This document shows positions 1-8,215 of a stretch of 47,434 nucleotides of DNA, in pieces. Made by a program: the position numbers and the translations under genes. The notes under the pieces were generated by a model. The model worked only from the letters and a program-made list of their open reading frames with translations. It made no database searches and was not told the origin of the DNA. Position 1 is the stretch's first letter. Every line of letters starts with the position of its first letter. This DNA is from Verrucomicrobiota bacterium (GTDB taxonomy: Bacteria; Verrucomicrobiota; Verrucomicrobiia; Limisphaerales; JAJOIW01), in the NCBI GenBank assembly GCA_021209225.1, contig JAJOIW010000240.1, positions 1 through 47,434 on the forward strand, in the 5' to 3' direction.

Positions 1-809
1 TGGTTCCTGTTGGGAGGCGCACCAGACGCCCAAAAAAAAAATGTGGTGAGTTCATTGCGGACCACTGGTTACTCTACCCCGAATCCGGGATGGCAGTGAG
101 TCGGATGGAAGGATGGACACTTCGGTGGGATCTCTCGCCACTGGGATACTTATCCATTGCAGCACATGGCCATTTGGACGCCCTCCATCTTTCGGTTTGG
201 TATCGCGGAGTGGCGATCATAGTGGATCCGGGGACTGGGGCTTACTATGGGGATGTGGCGATGAGGAACACTCTTGCCTCCCGGGAAGCCCACAACGGAC
301 CCTGTGTTCCTTCGATCCCACTGGCCAGAAGATTGGGGCCATTCATGTGGGTCTCTCAGCACAAGCCACCTTTGATACGCCTGAAAGGAGAAAATAGTCT
401 CCTGGGTCAGGTTTCCACTCCCGATGGACAGATCAAGCGATTTATTAATTGGATCGAATCTCGATCGGGCTGGGTGGTTACTGATCGGGTGATTGGAGCT
501 GATGCGCATTCAGGAGCTCCCTTTTCGGTGAACTGGCAATTCGCGCCCGAGACCATACTCACACAGGTGTCCGAGCGTCGGATTCGGGCGGATCGCCGCG
601 GGGTTTCCATACTGATTGAGGTGGGTCATTCCTGGAAGACTGTTGATCTGGTGGTTAAGGGCGATGCAGATTCAATCAACGGGGAAGCACTCGGGTCCTG
701 TTCCCCGTCATTCCGCAAGGTTCAATTCGGGCCACGGGTGGTATTGACGGGAATAGGTGGGGAGTCTTGCCAATTCGAAACCAGTTTCATACCTTTAGCT
801 CTGGAATGA
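1..809 (+). CDS. Heparinase II/III-like protein, C-terminal part (5' end outside window)
   Basis: This is the C-terminal part of a heparinase II/III-family polysaccharide lyase-like protein, a family often encoded in exopolysaccharide gene clusters. The family signature is visible: a YPESGMAV strand, then a GHLDALHLSV segment containing the conserved His and Asp, then VDPGTGAYYGD. The reading frame is open to the first base, so the start lies upstream. Before the run of ten A at about 32-41 a different frame gives a more natural sequence (WFLLGGAPDAQ), so one A is probably missing there. The stop overlaps the next start as ATGA, which implies translational coupling with the GDP-mannose dehydrogenase and a shared role in an acidic polysaccharide. 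Whether it cleaves polymer or only processes it during export cannot be told. Confidence 0.8.
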   Translation, partial: VPVGRRTRRPKKKCGEFIADHWLLYPESGMAVSRMEGWTLRWDLSPLGYLSIAAHGHLDALHLSVWYRGVAIIVDPGTGAYYGDVAMRNTLASREAHNGPCVPSIPLARRLGPFMWVSQHKPPLIRLKGENSLLGQVSTPDGQIKRFINWIESRSGWVVTDRVIGADAHSGAPFSVNWQFAPETILTQVSERRIRADRRGVSILIEVGHSWKTVDLVVKGDADSINGEALGSCSPSFRKVQFGPRVVLTGIGGESCQFETSFIPLALE

Positions 810-2104
810 GGGTCAGCATTTTTGGATTGGGATACGTGGGAGCAGTGACGTCAGGATGTCTATGGCAGCGCGGATTCGATGTGATTGGTGTCGATGTTCA
901 GCAGGCAAAGGTGGACAACCTGAATATGGGGCAGCCTCTGATTGTCGAGCCGGGTCTGGATATGCTTTTATTCAGCGGGGCGCAGTCGGGCCGAATCCGG
1001 GCAACCACAGATGTGATTGAGGCCGTGAGTCAATCTGAGATTTCCCTTGTCTGTGTTGGGACGCCGAGTCAGGTGAATGGAGCTTTGAATATACAATTTG
1101 TCAGGACAGTGGTTCAGTCAATTGCACAAGGTGTGCGTCAAAAACCTGAGAAGCACATATTAATACTGAGGAGCACAATGCTGCCCGGAAGCACCCGGAA
1201 GCTGGTGGTGGATTTTTTGAATGATTTGATCGAATCGGAGAAGCTGGAAGTTTATTTTTACCCTGAGTTTTTGCGGGAAGGCACGGCGGTGAGTGATTTT
1301 GAGAATCCAAGTCTTGTGGTGATTGGAACCCGGGATGGGAGGACGGTGAGTGAAAAGGCACTGCGGTTGATAGGGAGCACTCCGAATGTGACGAATTGGG
1401 AGACTGCGGAGCTGATAAAGTATGGATGTAATGCTTTTCATGCGCTCAAGATTGGGTTTGCCAATGAAATGGGTCGCATGAGCAAGCATCTGGGCATCGA
1501 TGGGCGGGAAGTCATGAACCTGATCTGCAATGATGAGGTGCTCAATATATCCCGATATTATATGCGCCCTGGAAATCCATTTGGAGGTTCGTGTCTGCCC
1601 AAGGATGTTCGGGCATTGGTGTATGGTGCGCGCATGGCTGGGGAGTCATTGCCGATTCTGGAGAACATACTGGATTCCAATGAGGTGCATTTTCAATCAC
1701 TGGTGCGGCTGGTTGAAGAAGTGGGGGAACACCAGGTATCCATTCTGGGTGTGTCATTTAAAGCCCACACGGATGATCTAAGAGAGTCGTCCATGGTGAA
1801 GCTGGCGCAATTGCTTGTTCAGAACGGGTACAGGCTGCGTATATATGATCCCAATCTGGATCCGGTGAAATTATTGGGAAGCAATAAAAAAGCGGCAGAT
1901 GATTGGATGCCGAATTTATCCGAACTATTGTATGAGGACCTGCGGGAAGTGTTGGGAGACAGGGGAGTTGTCGTGATCTCACAAAAGTGTGCCGACATTG
2001 AACAACTCAAACACATTTTAACACCGGAACATACCATTGTTGATGTGAATTCCTGGCCCGAACTTCAGCTCACACAAGCTGAATACAGAGGGCTCTGCTG
2101 GTGA
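806..2104 (+). CDS. algD: GDP-mannose 6-dehydrogenase (AlgD-type)
   Basis: It oxidises GDP-mannose to GDP-mannuronate with NAD+, the committed step for mannuronate-containing polymers such as alginate. The 432-residue length fits the family. The N-terminus is a Rossmann fold (IFGLGYVGAV, residues 5-14). The catalytic cysteine lies in FGGSCLPKDVRAL at about residue 263, preceded by a SRYYMRPG block. SFKAHTDDLRESSMV and a C-terminal EYRGLCW follow the same plan as Pseudomonas AlgD, which makes GDP-mannose a better guess than UDP-glucose. I chose ATG at 806 because the Rossmann strand begins at once and because it overlaps the preceding stop as ATGA; the frame extends a further 13 codons upstream without homology. 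Substrate specificity is inferred from similarity. Confidence 0.85.
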   Translation: MRVSIFGLGYVGAVTSGCLWQRGFDVIGVDVQQAKVDNLNMGQPLIVEPGLDMLLFSGAQSGRIRATTDVIEAVSQSEISLVCVGTPSQVNGALNIQFVRTVVQSIAQGVRQKPEKHILILRSTMLPGSTRKLVVDFLNDLIESEKLEVYFYPEFLREGTAVSDFENPSLVVIGTRDGRTVSEKALRLIGSTPNVTNWETAELIKYGCNAFHALKIGFANEMGRMSKHLGIDGREVMNLICNDEVLNISRYYMRPGNPFGGSCLPKDVRALVYGARMAGESLPILENILDSNEVHFQSLVRLVEEVGEHQVSILGVSFKAHTDDLRESSMVKLAQLLVQNGYRLRIYDPNLDPVKLLGSNKKAADDWMPNLSELLYEDLREVLGDRGVVVISQKCADIEQLKHILTPEHTIVDVNSWPELQLTQAEYRGLCW

Positions 2105-2159
2105 TAACCCGGTGGCTTATTCATATCCCCACATGCCATGGTTGAAATATAGAATTTCT

Positions 2160-3530
2160 TCAAGGCAGTATATTCAGCCGGATTAATGAATTTTCGGATC
2201 TCAGGAACAGGTGACCATTTGCGAGAACCGGGGCTGTCCACGACGGGTAGTCCATTCCTTGAATCCTGGCGCGACATACTTCGGTGAGCTTGGATGGGTC
2301 TGCTTTGATCAGAGCCAGAATTCCAGTTTCACCCAGGACAAATAATTTCTGGTCGGCGAGGATAGCGGATCCTCGACCCAGACGGGCAGGTGAGTCTGAG
2401 GAGTTACGGAATGATTCGTCGCGTTGCCACTGGATATTTCCTGTTTTCCATTCAACACATCGGAAGCTGGCGTCGGGAGGATTCCTCCCACTGAATGCAT
2501 AGATGTAACCATCGTGCAATACGGGTGTGGTGAAATGGATTTCGAGATTCAATCCTTTCCAGGCTGGGCCCTGGATTTTGATATCCGGGTCAATATTCAG
2601 GAGGATCGATCCTTGTCTATAATAACAGGAGGATATCAGGACCTGGTTGTCAAACACCATGGGGTTCATGGCATTCACCGATTCCGGCACCCGTGCCATA
2701 AACCAATGGGAAAAATGGATCTGACCAGATTCAGGATTCAGAGCCACCAATCCATGCCGCATCACTCCCAGAAGAACCTTGTGCCCATGGATTGTGGACA
2801 TCACCAAGCTCGAGTAATCCGCCACCTTTTCATATCCAGTCCATGAGTAATCCCGATTCCCGGGCCAGCCAATCATTGGGGCTCCATCCCAATTGGATTT
2901 GCCCGCATTCTCCCAGAGAACTTTTCCGGTGGTGGCTTCGAATGCGACGATGCCGGAATTTGGTTGACCTCCCACCATGACGAAGAGCGAGTCATCCTCC
3001 AGAACAGGAGTGCTTCCCACGCCGAAAAATGCCTCTGGCACTTTCCATTTCTCCTGTGTGGCCACTTCCCAGACCAAGGTGCCGTCCTGGAGATTCAAAC
3101 ATGAAAGACGTCCCTCAGCCCCAAATGTAAAACACAGATTCTCAGTCAGAATGGGAGTGCATCGCGGTCCATTATTGTACCCGTAGGGATCGGTGAATTG
3201 ACTCACATAAGAATATTCCCAGATTTTTTCGCCGGTGGTTTCATGCAGGCAGAGCACAATTTCTTTATCTTTAACCCGGTGGTGAAGGACGACCTTGCCA
3301 TCGCGGATGGATGGGGCACTGTAACCCGTTCCAACCTCCAGTTTCCAGCTTAACCGCGGACCCGACTCCGGCCACGAATCAGCAAGTCCAACCTCATCCG
3401 AAATCCCATTTCTCTCCGGACCCAGGAATTGCGGCCAATCAGAACCTATCACCACAAATGAATAATGAACCGACAGAAAAGTGGCCAACGAAAATTGAAT
3501 GAATTTTGAAATATATTTTGACGTAGTCAT
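2160..3530 (-). CDS. Secreted PQQ-like beta-propeller repeat protein
   Basis: A 456-residue protein with a hydrophobic N-terminal signal segment (about residues 10-28) followed by the WPQFLGPERNGIS entry motif typical of PQQ-like beta-propeller proteins in Planctomycetes and Verrucomicrobia. Repeated blades carry the alternation of 'G-K-V/I-L-W' strands with small-residue turns (for example TTGEKIWEYSY, QDGTLVWEV, ATTGKVLWEN, KTGNIQWQR). No quinoprotein dehydrogenase active site or heme motif is seen, so a binding or scaffold role outside the cytoplasm is more likely than an enzyme. It lies 3 bases downstream of a second propeller gene on the same strand, so the two form an operon and are probably paralogues. 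The ligand is unknown. Confidence 0.8.
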   Translation of the reverse strand: MTTSKYISKFIQFSLATFLSVHYSFVVIGSDWPQFLGPERNGISDEVGLADSWPESGPRLSWKLEVGTGYSAPSIRDGKVVLHHRVKDKEIVLCLHETTGEKIWEYSYVSQFTDPYGYNNGPRCTPILTENLCFTFGAEGRLSCLNLQDGTLVWEVATQEKWKVPEAFFGVGSTPVLEDDSLFVMVGGQPNSGIVAFEATTGKVLWENAGKSNWDGAPMIGWPGNRDYSWTGYEKVADYSSLVMSTIHGHKVLLGVMRHGLVALNPESGQIHFSHWFMARVPESVNAMNPMVFDNQVLISSCYYRQGSILLNIDPDIKIQGPAWKGLNLEIHFTTPVLHDGYIYAFSGRNPPDASFRCVEWKTGNIQWQRDESFRNSSDSPARLGRGSAILADQKLFVLGETGILALIKADPSKLTEVCRARIQGMDYPSWTAPVLANGHLFLRSENSLIRLNILP

Positions 3531-3533
3531 TGT

Positions 3534-4946
3534 TTATATGGGATTTGATATTCGGGAAAATGGCTTATCCATGGGTGAATCAAATGCTGTCCGGTGAGGT
3601 TGTATTTTATAGAGATGGGAAATGGATCTTAATATAAGTGCTGAGCGGGCGAGAGCAGGGGTGGACAGGCACATTTCATTCAGTTTATTGGTGTGGAGCA
3701 ATTCGAATTCGGTTCCGGCTTTGAATACAAAGGTTTCTCCCTCCTCGCTTAAGCAAAAGATTTTATCGTCATATGCCCAGGGTGATGCGGTGAATCCGAC
3801 GGGTGGGTCGCGTTGAATTCTGGTTTTTTCGTAGAATTCCATCCCGGTATGGATGTCTCTCGCATTAAAAAACCCAAAATCCCAGAGTGTATAGAGGATG
3901 TTTTTATAGCAGACGGGCGATGGGTTGTAGGGCGATGCGCGGGTGACTCTCCACCGGATGAATGAATTGGATTCCTGATCTGGTTCCAGTCCGATATTTC
4001 CGATGCCGCCTGGGGAGATTCTAAGAATTGGTTGAGATGGAGGCTGTCGGTCTCCCACATATCCCGCACAGATTATCAAATCGTCATTGACGGCAAATGG
4101 GGTGGGGATGGCGATGGTGGACAGGCCCGGCATTTCCCAGAGCAGATTTCCGCTGAGATCGTAGGAGCGAACCCTATTTCGGCCATTGGTGACAATTTCT
4201 GTCCTTTGCTTATTTTTCCAGATGTATGGGGTGGCCCAGTTGCTTGGTTCATCGCGGGGCACAGACCAGAGTACGTTCCCTGAGGTGAGATCCAGACATG
4301 TCAGGCTGGAGGATTCCTCGTTATCATTTTGAAGAATGACGCGATTTTCAAAGAGGACTGGGGATGATGCGGAGCCCCAGTCGAGTCGTCTTTTGCGAGC
4401 TGGGGTTGGGAATTTCCAGAGGGTTTCCCCCTCCTGATTCAGTGCGAAAGCTCCGATATCCGCCACAAAGGCCACGATCGTTGATCCGTCCGTGGTTGGA
4501 GTTTCCGATGCGTAGGAATTCTTCACATGGATGGGAGTGACAGGGGCTCCTTCATGCAAAGTTGTCTGCCAGAGAAGGTGTCCATCGTTCCAATCGTAGC
4601 TGAGCATTTTCCATGTGTGCTTGTTTCGGGATGGTTCTGGTCGTTCACCTCCGAAGTAAAGTCCCTTTTTCGGGGTTTCCTCTATGCCATCGCTGATGGC
4701 GGTGAGAATGAAAATCTGGTCATGGGAGACAATTGGACTGGCCCATCCCCGCCCCGGCACAGGAATTTTAAAGGAGATGTTTTCAGATTCGCTCCAGCGG
4801 ATTGGCAGGCCTGAGTTGTCCTTGCCCAAACCGAGACTCATTGGTCCGCGGAATCCAGGCCATGAGTCCTGAGTAAAACCAGTTATCTGACCCAAAACCA
4901 GTAAAACCCACAGGAGGAGTAACATTTGAATTGACCGAGATTTCAT
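3534..4946 (-). CDS. Secreted PQQ-like beta-propeller repeat protein
   Basis: This is the first gene of the two-propeller operon, 470 residues. It has a clear signal peptide (LLLLWVLLVLGQITGF, about residues 9-24) and a DSWPGFRGP entry motif. Blades include DGHLLWQTTL, EGETLWKFPT, SGNVLWSVP and SGNLLWEM. It shares overall order with its downstream neighbour (entry motif, substrate-like blades, closing strand) but is clearly diverged, so this is an old duplication. It contains the phrase ASETPTTDG, which recurs in this family of extracellular propellers. No catalytic residues are evident. A ribosome-binding site is weak. The upstream 90 bases to rhaM contain the divergent promoters for both directions. 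Confidence 0.8.
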   Translation of the reverse strand: MKSRSIQMLLLLWVLLVLGQITGFTQDSWPGFRGPMSLGLGKDNSGLPIRWSESENISFKIPVPGRGWASPIVSHDQIFILTAISDGIEETPKKGLYFGGERPEPSRNKHTWKMLSYDWNDGHLLWQTTLHEGAPVTPIHVKNSYASETPTTDGSTIVAFVADIGAFALNQEGETLWKFPTPARKRRLDWGSASSPVLFENRVILQNDNEESSSLTCLDLTSGNVLWSVPRDEPSNWATPYIWKNKQRTEIVTNGRNRVRSYDLSGNLLWEMPGLSTIAIPTPFAVNDDLIICAGYVGDRQPPSQPILRISPGGIGNIGLEPDQESNSFIRWRVTRASPYNPSPVCYKNILYTLWDFGFFNARDIHTGMEFYEKTRIQRDPPVGFTASPWAYDDKIFCLSEEGETFVFKAGTEFELLHTNKLNEMCLSTPALARSALILRSISHLYKIQPHRTAFDSPMDKPFSRISNPI

Positions 4947-5037
4947 CCCTCCAGAATAGGGGCATCCTTATAAAAATAAATTTTCTTTTTCAAATTCGTC
5001 GAGATGGTCAGAATGTGGTGGGAATCATGAGGTAGGG

Positions 5038-5373
5038 ATGTTAAGAAAAGCATTTGTCATGGCAGTGCATGAGGGCTGCGAGAAAGAATACGAGTTGAGG
5101 CACAATCCCATCTGGCCTGAACTTGAGTGTGTGTTGCTGGCACATGGGGTGAGGAGCTATTCTATTTTCATTCACCCGATAACCCGTCAATTGTTTGGGT
5201 ATGTTGAAGTGGAGTCTGAGGATCAATGGAAACGGATTGCTGAGACTGAGGTTTGTCAGAGATGGTGGGAATATATGGCGCCACTGATGCCGACAGCTGA
5301 CGGGAATCGGCCTGAGTCACTCCCGTTGCACGAGGTCTTTCATCTCGATTCCGGCAATCCTCATGAGGCATGA
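5038..5373 (+). CDS. rhaM: L-rhamnose mutarotase
   Basis: It interconverts alpha and beta anomers of L-rhamnose. The 111-residue protein follows E. coli RhaM nearly block for block: LRKAFVMAV at the start, EYELRHNPIWPELE (the conserved histidine-containing helix), LFGYVEVESEDQW, and CQRWWEYMAPLMP near the end. The ATG at 5038 follows a GAGGTAGGG purine tract. No other rhamnose catabolic genes are present in the window, so it stands alone here; it could serve a distant rhamnose pathway. The family is short and highly conserved, so the assignment is firm. Confidence 0.93.
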   Translation: MLRKAFVMAVHEGCEKEYELRHNPIWPELECVLLAHGVRSYSIFIHPITRQLFGYVEVESEDQWKRIAETEVCQRWWEYMAPLMPTADGNRPESLPLHEVFHLDSGNPHEA

Positions 5374-5527
5374 AATGATCGATGTGATAGATGAATCCAA
5401 AAGTGAAGTCAGGACGAACTCCTGTTCAGATGGCATCCTGTGCATGGATTCGGGCTTTAAAATGATGGATTTCAGGTGTCATTGACCAGAAACATGAGAA
5501 CACTCATTCAAAAGGGAGATCTTGATC

Positions 5528-6163
5528 ATGATGCAATCCGCTGTAAAGTGTGCCTCTGAATTGCCTTATGAAAGGATCATGACAGCCGGAATACTTACCA
5601 GATTAGCCAATGGCGAGAGAGAGGCCATGCAGGAGTGCATCGATCAATACGGCAATTTGATCTGGGGCATCACGCGTCGGTTTTTTTCCGACATGAGTCT
5701 GGCAGAGGATATTGTTCAGGAAATACTCACTGAGATCTGGAACAAATCCCGGACTTACAATCCGGCTGTTGCCAGCGAATCCACATTTGTTGCCCTGATT
5801 GCACGCAGACGATCCATCGATGCTTTGAGAAAGCTGCGTCGTAGGCCATCCATGGAGCCTCTGCCTGAGACGGATGTTTCAGACCAAGCGAATTATAATT
5901 ATGAGTCTTCTCCCGAGAGGCCGGTTGGTGTGGAAGAGATTTCCAAAGCGATGGGCCAGATATCTGGAGAAACCCGTCAACTTATTGAGCTGTCCATCCA
6001 GGAGGGATTCACACACCAGGAAATTTCAGAACAGTTGAATATGCCATTAGGGACGGTGAAGACAAAAATCCGTCGAGGTTTATTGGAATTGCGCAATCAA
6101 TTGCAGAAGTCGGGATGTCTGGCGATGGAGTCTGGTCCTGCGTCAGGAAAGGAGATGCGATGA
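5528..6163 (+). CDS. ECF-family RNA polymerase sigma factor (SigK-like)
   Basis: An extracytoplasmic-function sigma factor of 211 residues. Region 2 is visible as the DQYGNLIWGITRR helix, then SLAEDIVQEILTEIW and FVALIARRRSIDALRKLRRR. Region 4 is the C-terminal helix-turn-helix EGFTHQEISEQLNMPLGTVKTKIRRGL. I chose ATG at 5528, nine bases after GGGAG at 5514-5518; TTG at 5522 and ATG at 5531 are possible. The stop overlaps the anti-sigma start as ATGA, so the pair is translationally coupled. This pairing with an RskA-like anti-sigma protein fits the SigK group. The target regulon cannot be read from the window. Confidence 0.88.
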   Translation: MMQSAVKCASELPYERIMTAGILTRLANGEREAMQECIDQYGNLIWGITRRFFSDMSLAEDIVQEILTEIWNKSRTYNPAVASESTFVALIARRRSIDALRKLRRRPSMEPLPETDVSDQANYNYESSPERPVGVEEISKAMGQISGETRQLIELSIQEGFTHQEISEQLNMPLGTVKTKIRRGLLELRNQLQKSGCLAMESGPASGKEMR

Positions 6164-6992
6164 ACATGAACAATCCGAACAATCTGGATCGTCTCGAGGA
6201 GTTGCAGGTTGGATTTTTACTTGGTGATTTATCAGCTGAGGAGGAAACTGAACTGGTGCAGCTCGCCTCAAAGCTGGGCTGTCAAGCATATCCTGATGGT
6301 TCTCTTCCGCTCACGCTTGCTGGATTGGATGCCTCTGTGCACTTAGCTCAGAGTGAAGATCTTCCCGAGTCCATCCGCGAGCGACTGGCAGCCGGTTTCC
6401 CTTCCCAGCTCTCTCCCTTGCAAATTCTGCCTCGAGGAGAAAACAATCTGATTGAAGGGCCATTCGGGAATCACCCCGTCACTCGAGCCGACGGAACCCG
6501 AATGTCATGGGCTCAATGGGGCGGCTGGGCAGCAGCTGCCGCCATCCTGTGTTTCTGGCTCGGAAGTGAATTCCTGGGAAAATATTCAGTGCAGAATAAC
6601 TTATCCTTGAAGATCGGGTTGAAATTCTTGAAAGATCTGCTGTGGACAAGGTTATGGCTCCCATGGAAGGGCTTGGCGAATATTCCTCATTAGCTGGCAA
6701 CTTCATTTGGAGTGACAGCCGACAGGAAGGCTACCTTCAGCTTTCCGGGCTGCCAGTGAATGATCCTGCCCAGAAGCAATACCAATTGTGGATAGTTGAC
6801 CCGTCGCGGGATGAGGCTCCGGTTGATGGTGGTGTTTTTGACATCAGGTCGCCAGGAATGAATATCATACCCATTGATGCAAAGCTGCAGGTATCCCGGC
6901 CCAAGGCATTTGTGATCACTCTGGAGCAGCCGGGAGGTGTGGTCAAATCCCGTCAGGAAATCGTTGTCGGTATTGGCTCTTCCCCCATCTGA
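6160..6992 (+). CDS. RskA-like anti-sigma factor, split by a one-base frame break
   Basis: This membrane protein should hold the adjacent ECF sigma factor inactive. The first frame gives a cytoplasmic sigma-binding part (about residues 1-110) and one transmembrane segment (WAAAAAILCFWLGSEF, about residues 125-140). The frame then runs into a stop at 6693. A second frame from about 6606 continues naturally as LEDRVEILERSAVDKV and then the RskA C-terminal domain (GYLQLSGLPVND, YQLWIVD, GVFDI, FVITLEQPGG). A single missing base, most simply one C in the CC at 6605-6606, joins the two into about 277 residues. The ATG at 6160 overlaps the sigma stop and follows AAAGGAG. The break is more likely a read error than a true pseudogene, given the same pattern across the window. 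Confidence 0.8.
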
Positions 6993-7060
6993 TTCAGTAA
7001 ATTGGATGGAATTCGTTTTCCATGTTTGACAGCTTCCGTTCATCTGATATCCAGAATTCC

Positions 7061-7261
7061 ATGGCAACATACGTTTACGAAACCATCCCTCAAAAAAAGG
7101 GTGAGAAAATCAGGACTTACGAAATTCAACAAAAGATGAGTGACGATTCACTCACCGTCCACCCTGAAACCGGAGAAAAAATCCGACGGGTGATATCGGG
7201 TGGCAGTGGCTGGGTGACTCACGGCGCCAGCATCCTTTCCATGAACACGAAAAAACGCTGA
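7061..7261 (+). CDS. FmdB-like small protein lacking the zinc-ribbon cysteines
   Basis: A 66-residue protein laid out like FmdB-family putative regulatory proteins: it starts with MATYVYE, has SDDSLTVHPETGEKIRRVISGG in the place of the usual 'SDDPLTECPECGGKVRRLISGG', and ends in a short polar tail. All four cysteines that would coordinate zinc are replaced, and the protein contains no cysteine at all. The fold core appears kept without metal. It lies 69 bases after the anti-sigma gene on the same strand. I chose the ATG at 7061 because the family begins there; an in-frame ATG at 7022 gives an unrelated extension. Function is unknown; the original FmdB regulatory annotation is itself weak. Confidence 0.65.
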   Translation: MATYVYETIPQKKGEKIRTYEIQQKMSDDSLTVHPETGEKIRRVISGGSGWVTHGASILSMNTKKR

Positions 7262-7275
7262 CACCATCAGTCCTC

Positions 7276-8199
7276 TCAAGTCTCCAGCAGGCTGATTTCC
7301 GGGCGGCAGTTGAATCTCACACCATGGCGGTTGCCTATACCCCGTGTTATATGCATCCAGCGCCGGCCTTCCCATTGGCGCAACCCCTCAATGTGCGACT
7401 TGTCAAACACCGGAGCAAATGGTCGATAGTCCAAAAATGGAATAACCAACTGGCCCCCGTGTGTATGCCCGCTCAGCATCAAATCCCAATCGTATTCATA
7501 TAATGGGATCTTTGAATCGGGATTATGGGCCAAAAGAAACAGTGGCCTTTCCCAATTTTTGCCCAAGTCACCCTCCATTCTGGGGAGTACGAGTTCCGGT
7601 CTCAAGTCTTTGGCCCAGAGGTCGCCAACGCCTGCAATTTCGATGGATTGCTGCCGGACAGTGACAATTTCGGATTCATTCTCCAGGACTTTTATCCCGG
7701 CAGAATTCAGGAGACTTTTAATTGCGTGAGTTGAGTCGTATCCATCGTGGCGGCTTGCCCATGAGCCTCCATCGTGATTGCCCAAGCATGCATAAACCGG
7801 GCAACAAGCGGTGAGTTTGTTTAGTAATTTTCTGTATTGATCGGAATCTTCCACACGCCATGTGATGAAGTCACCGGTTGCGAAAATCAGGTCCGGCTGG
7901 GTGTCGATCGCCATGTCGATTGCAGACGACAGGTATGCATACGGGACTTCACCCGACGCATGCAAATCCGAAATATGCAGGAATTTCAGTCCGCTGGCGA
8001 TTGGCGATCTGAAGCATAAACCGATTTTTTTGTGGGTGATTTCGAGGTTGTATGGCTCGAAATATTTTGTGTACCAGGCCCCCACTGTGGATGCCAGAGC
8101 CCCGGAAAAGATACTTCCGATCAGCCACCGTCGGGACTTAGGAAGGACGGGTTTGGGGCACTCAGTCCCCCTACCTGAATTTATCTGGCCTTCAGTCAT
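7276..8199 (-). CDS. Membrane-anchored calcineurin-like metallophosphoesterase
   Basis: A two-metal phosphoesterase of the YaeI/YkuE type. From the chosen start it has one N-terminal transmembrane or signal-anchor helix (WLIGSIFSGALASTVGAWY), then the metal motifs in order: HISDLHAS, ATGDFI, LGNHDGG, LLAHNPD and SGHTHGGQ. Homologues act on phospholipid or lipid-linked phosphoester substrates at the membrane; the exact substrate here is unknown. It lies directly downstream of lysC on the same strand. The frame extends 33 codons further upstream into lysC; I prefer the ATG at 8199, which follows the lysC stop, but ATG at 8262 (MLKKES) is possible. No clear ribosome-binding site settles this. 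Confidence 0.85.
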   Translation of the reverse strand: MTEGQINSGRGTECPKPVLPKSRRWLIGSIFSGALASTVGAWYTKYFEPYNLEITHKKIGLCFRSPIASGLKFLHISDLHASGEVPYAYLSSAIDMAIDTQPDLIFATGDFITWRVEDSDQYRKLLNKLTACCPVYACLGNHDGGSWASRHDGYDSTHAIKSLLNSAGIKVLENESEIVTVRQQSIEIAGVGDLWAKDLRPELVLPRMEGDLGKNWERPLFLLAHNPDSKIPLYEYDWDLMLSGHTHGGQLVIPFLDYRPFAPVFDKSHIEGLRQWEGRRWMHITRGIGNRHGVRFNCRPEISLLET

Positions 8200-8215
8200 T
8201 CCGGGAGGGTTGGAG

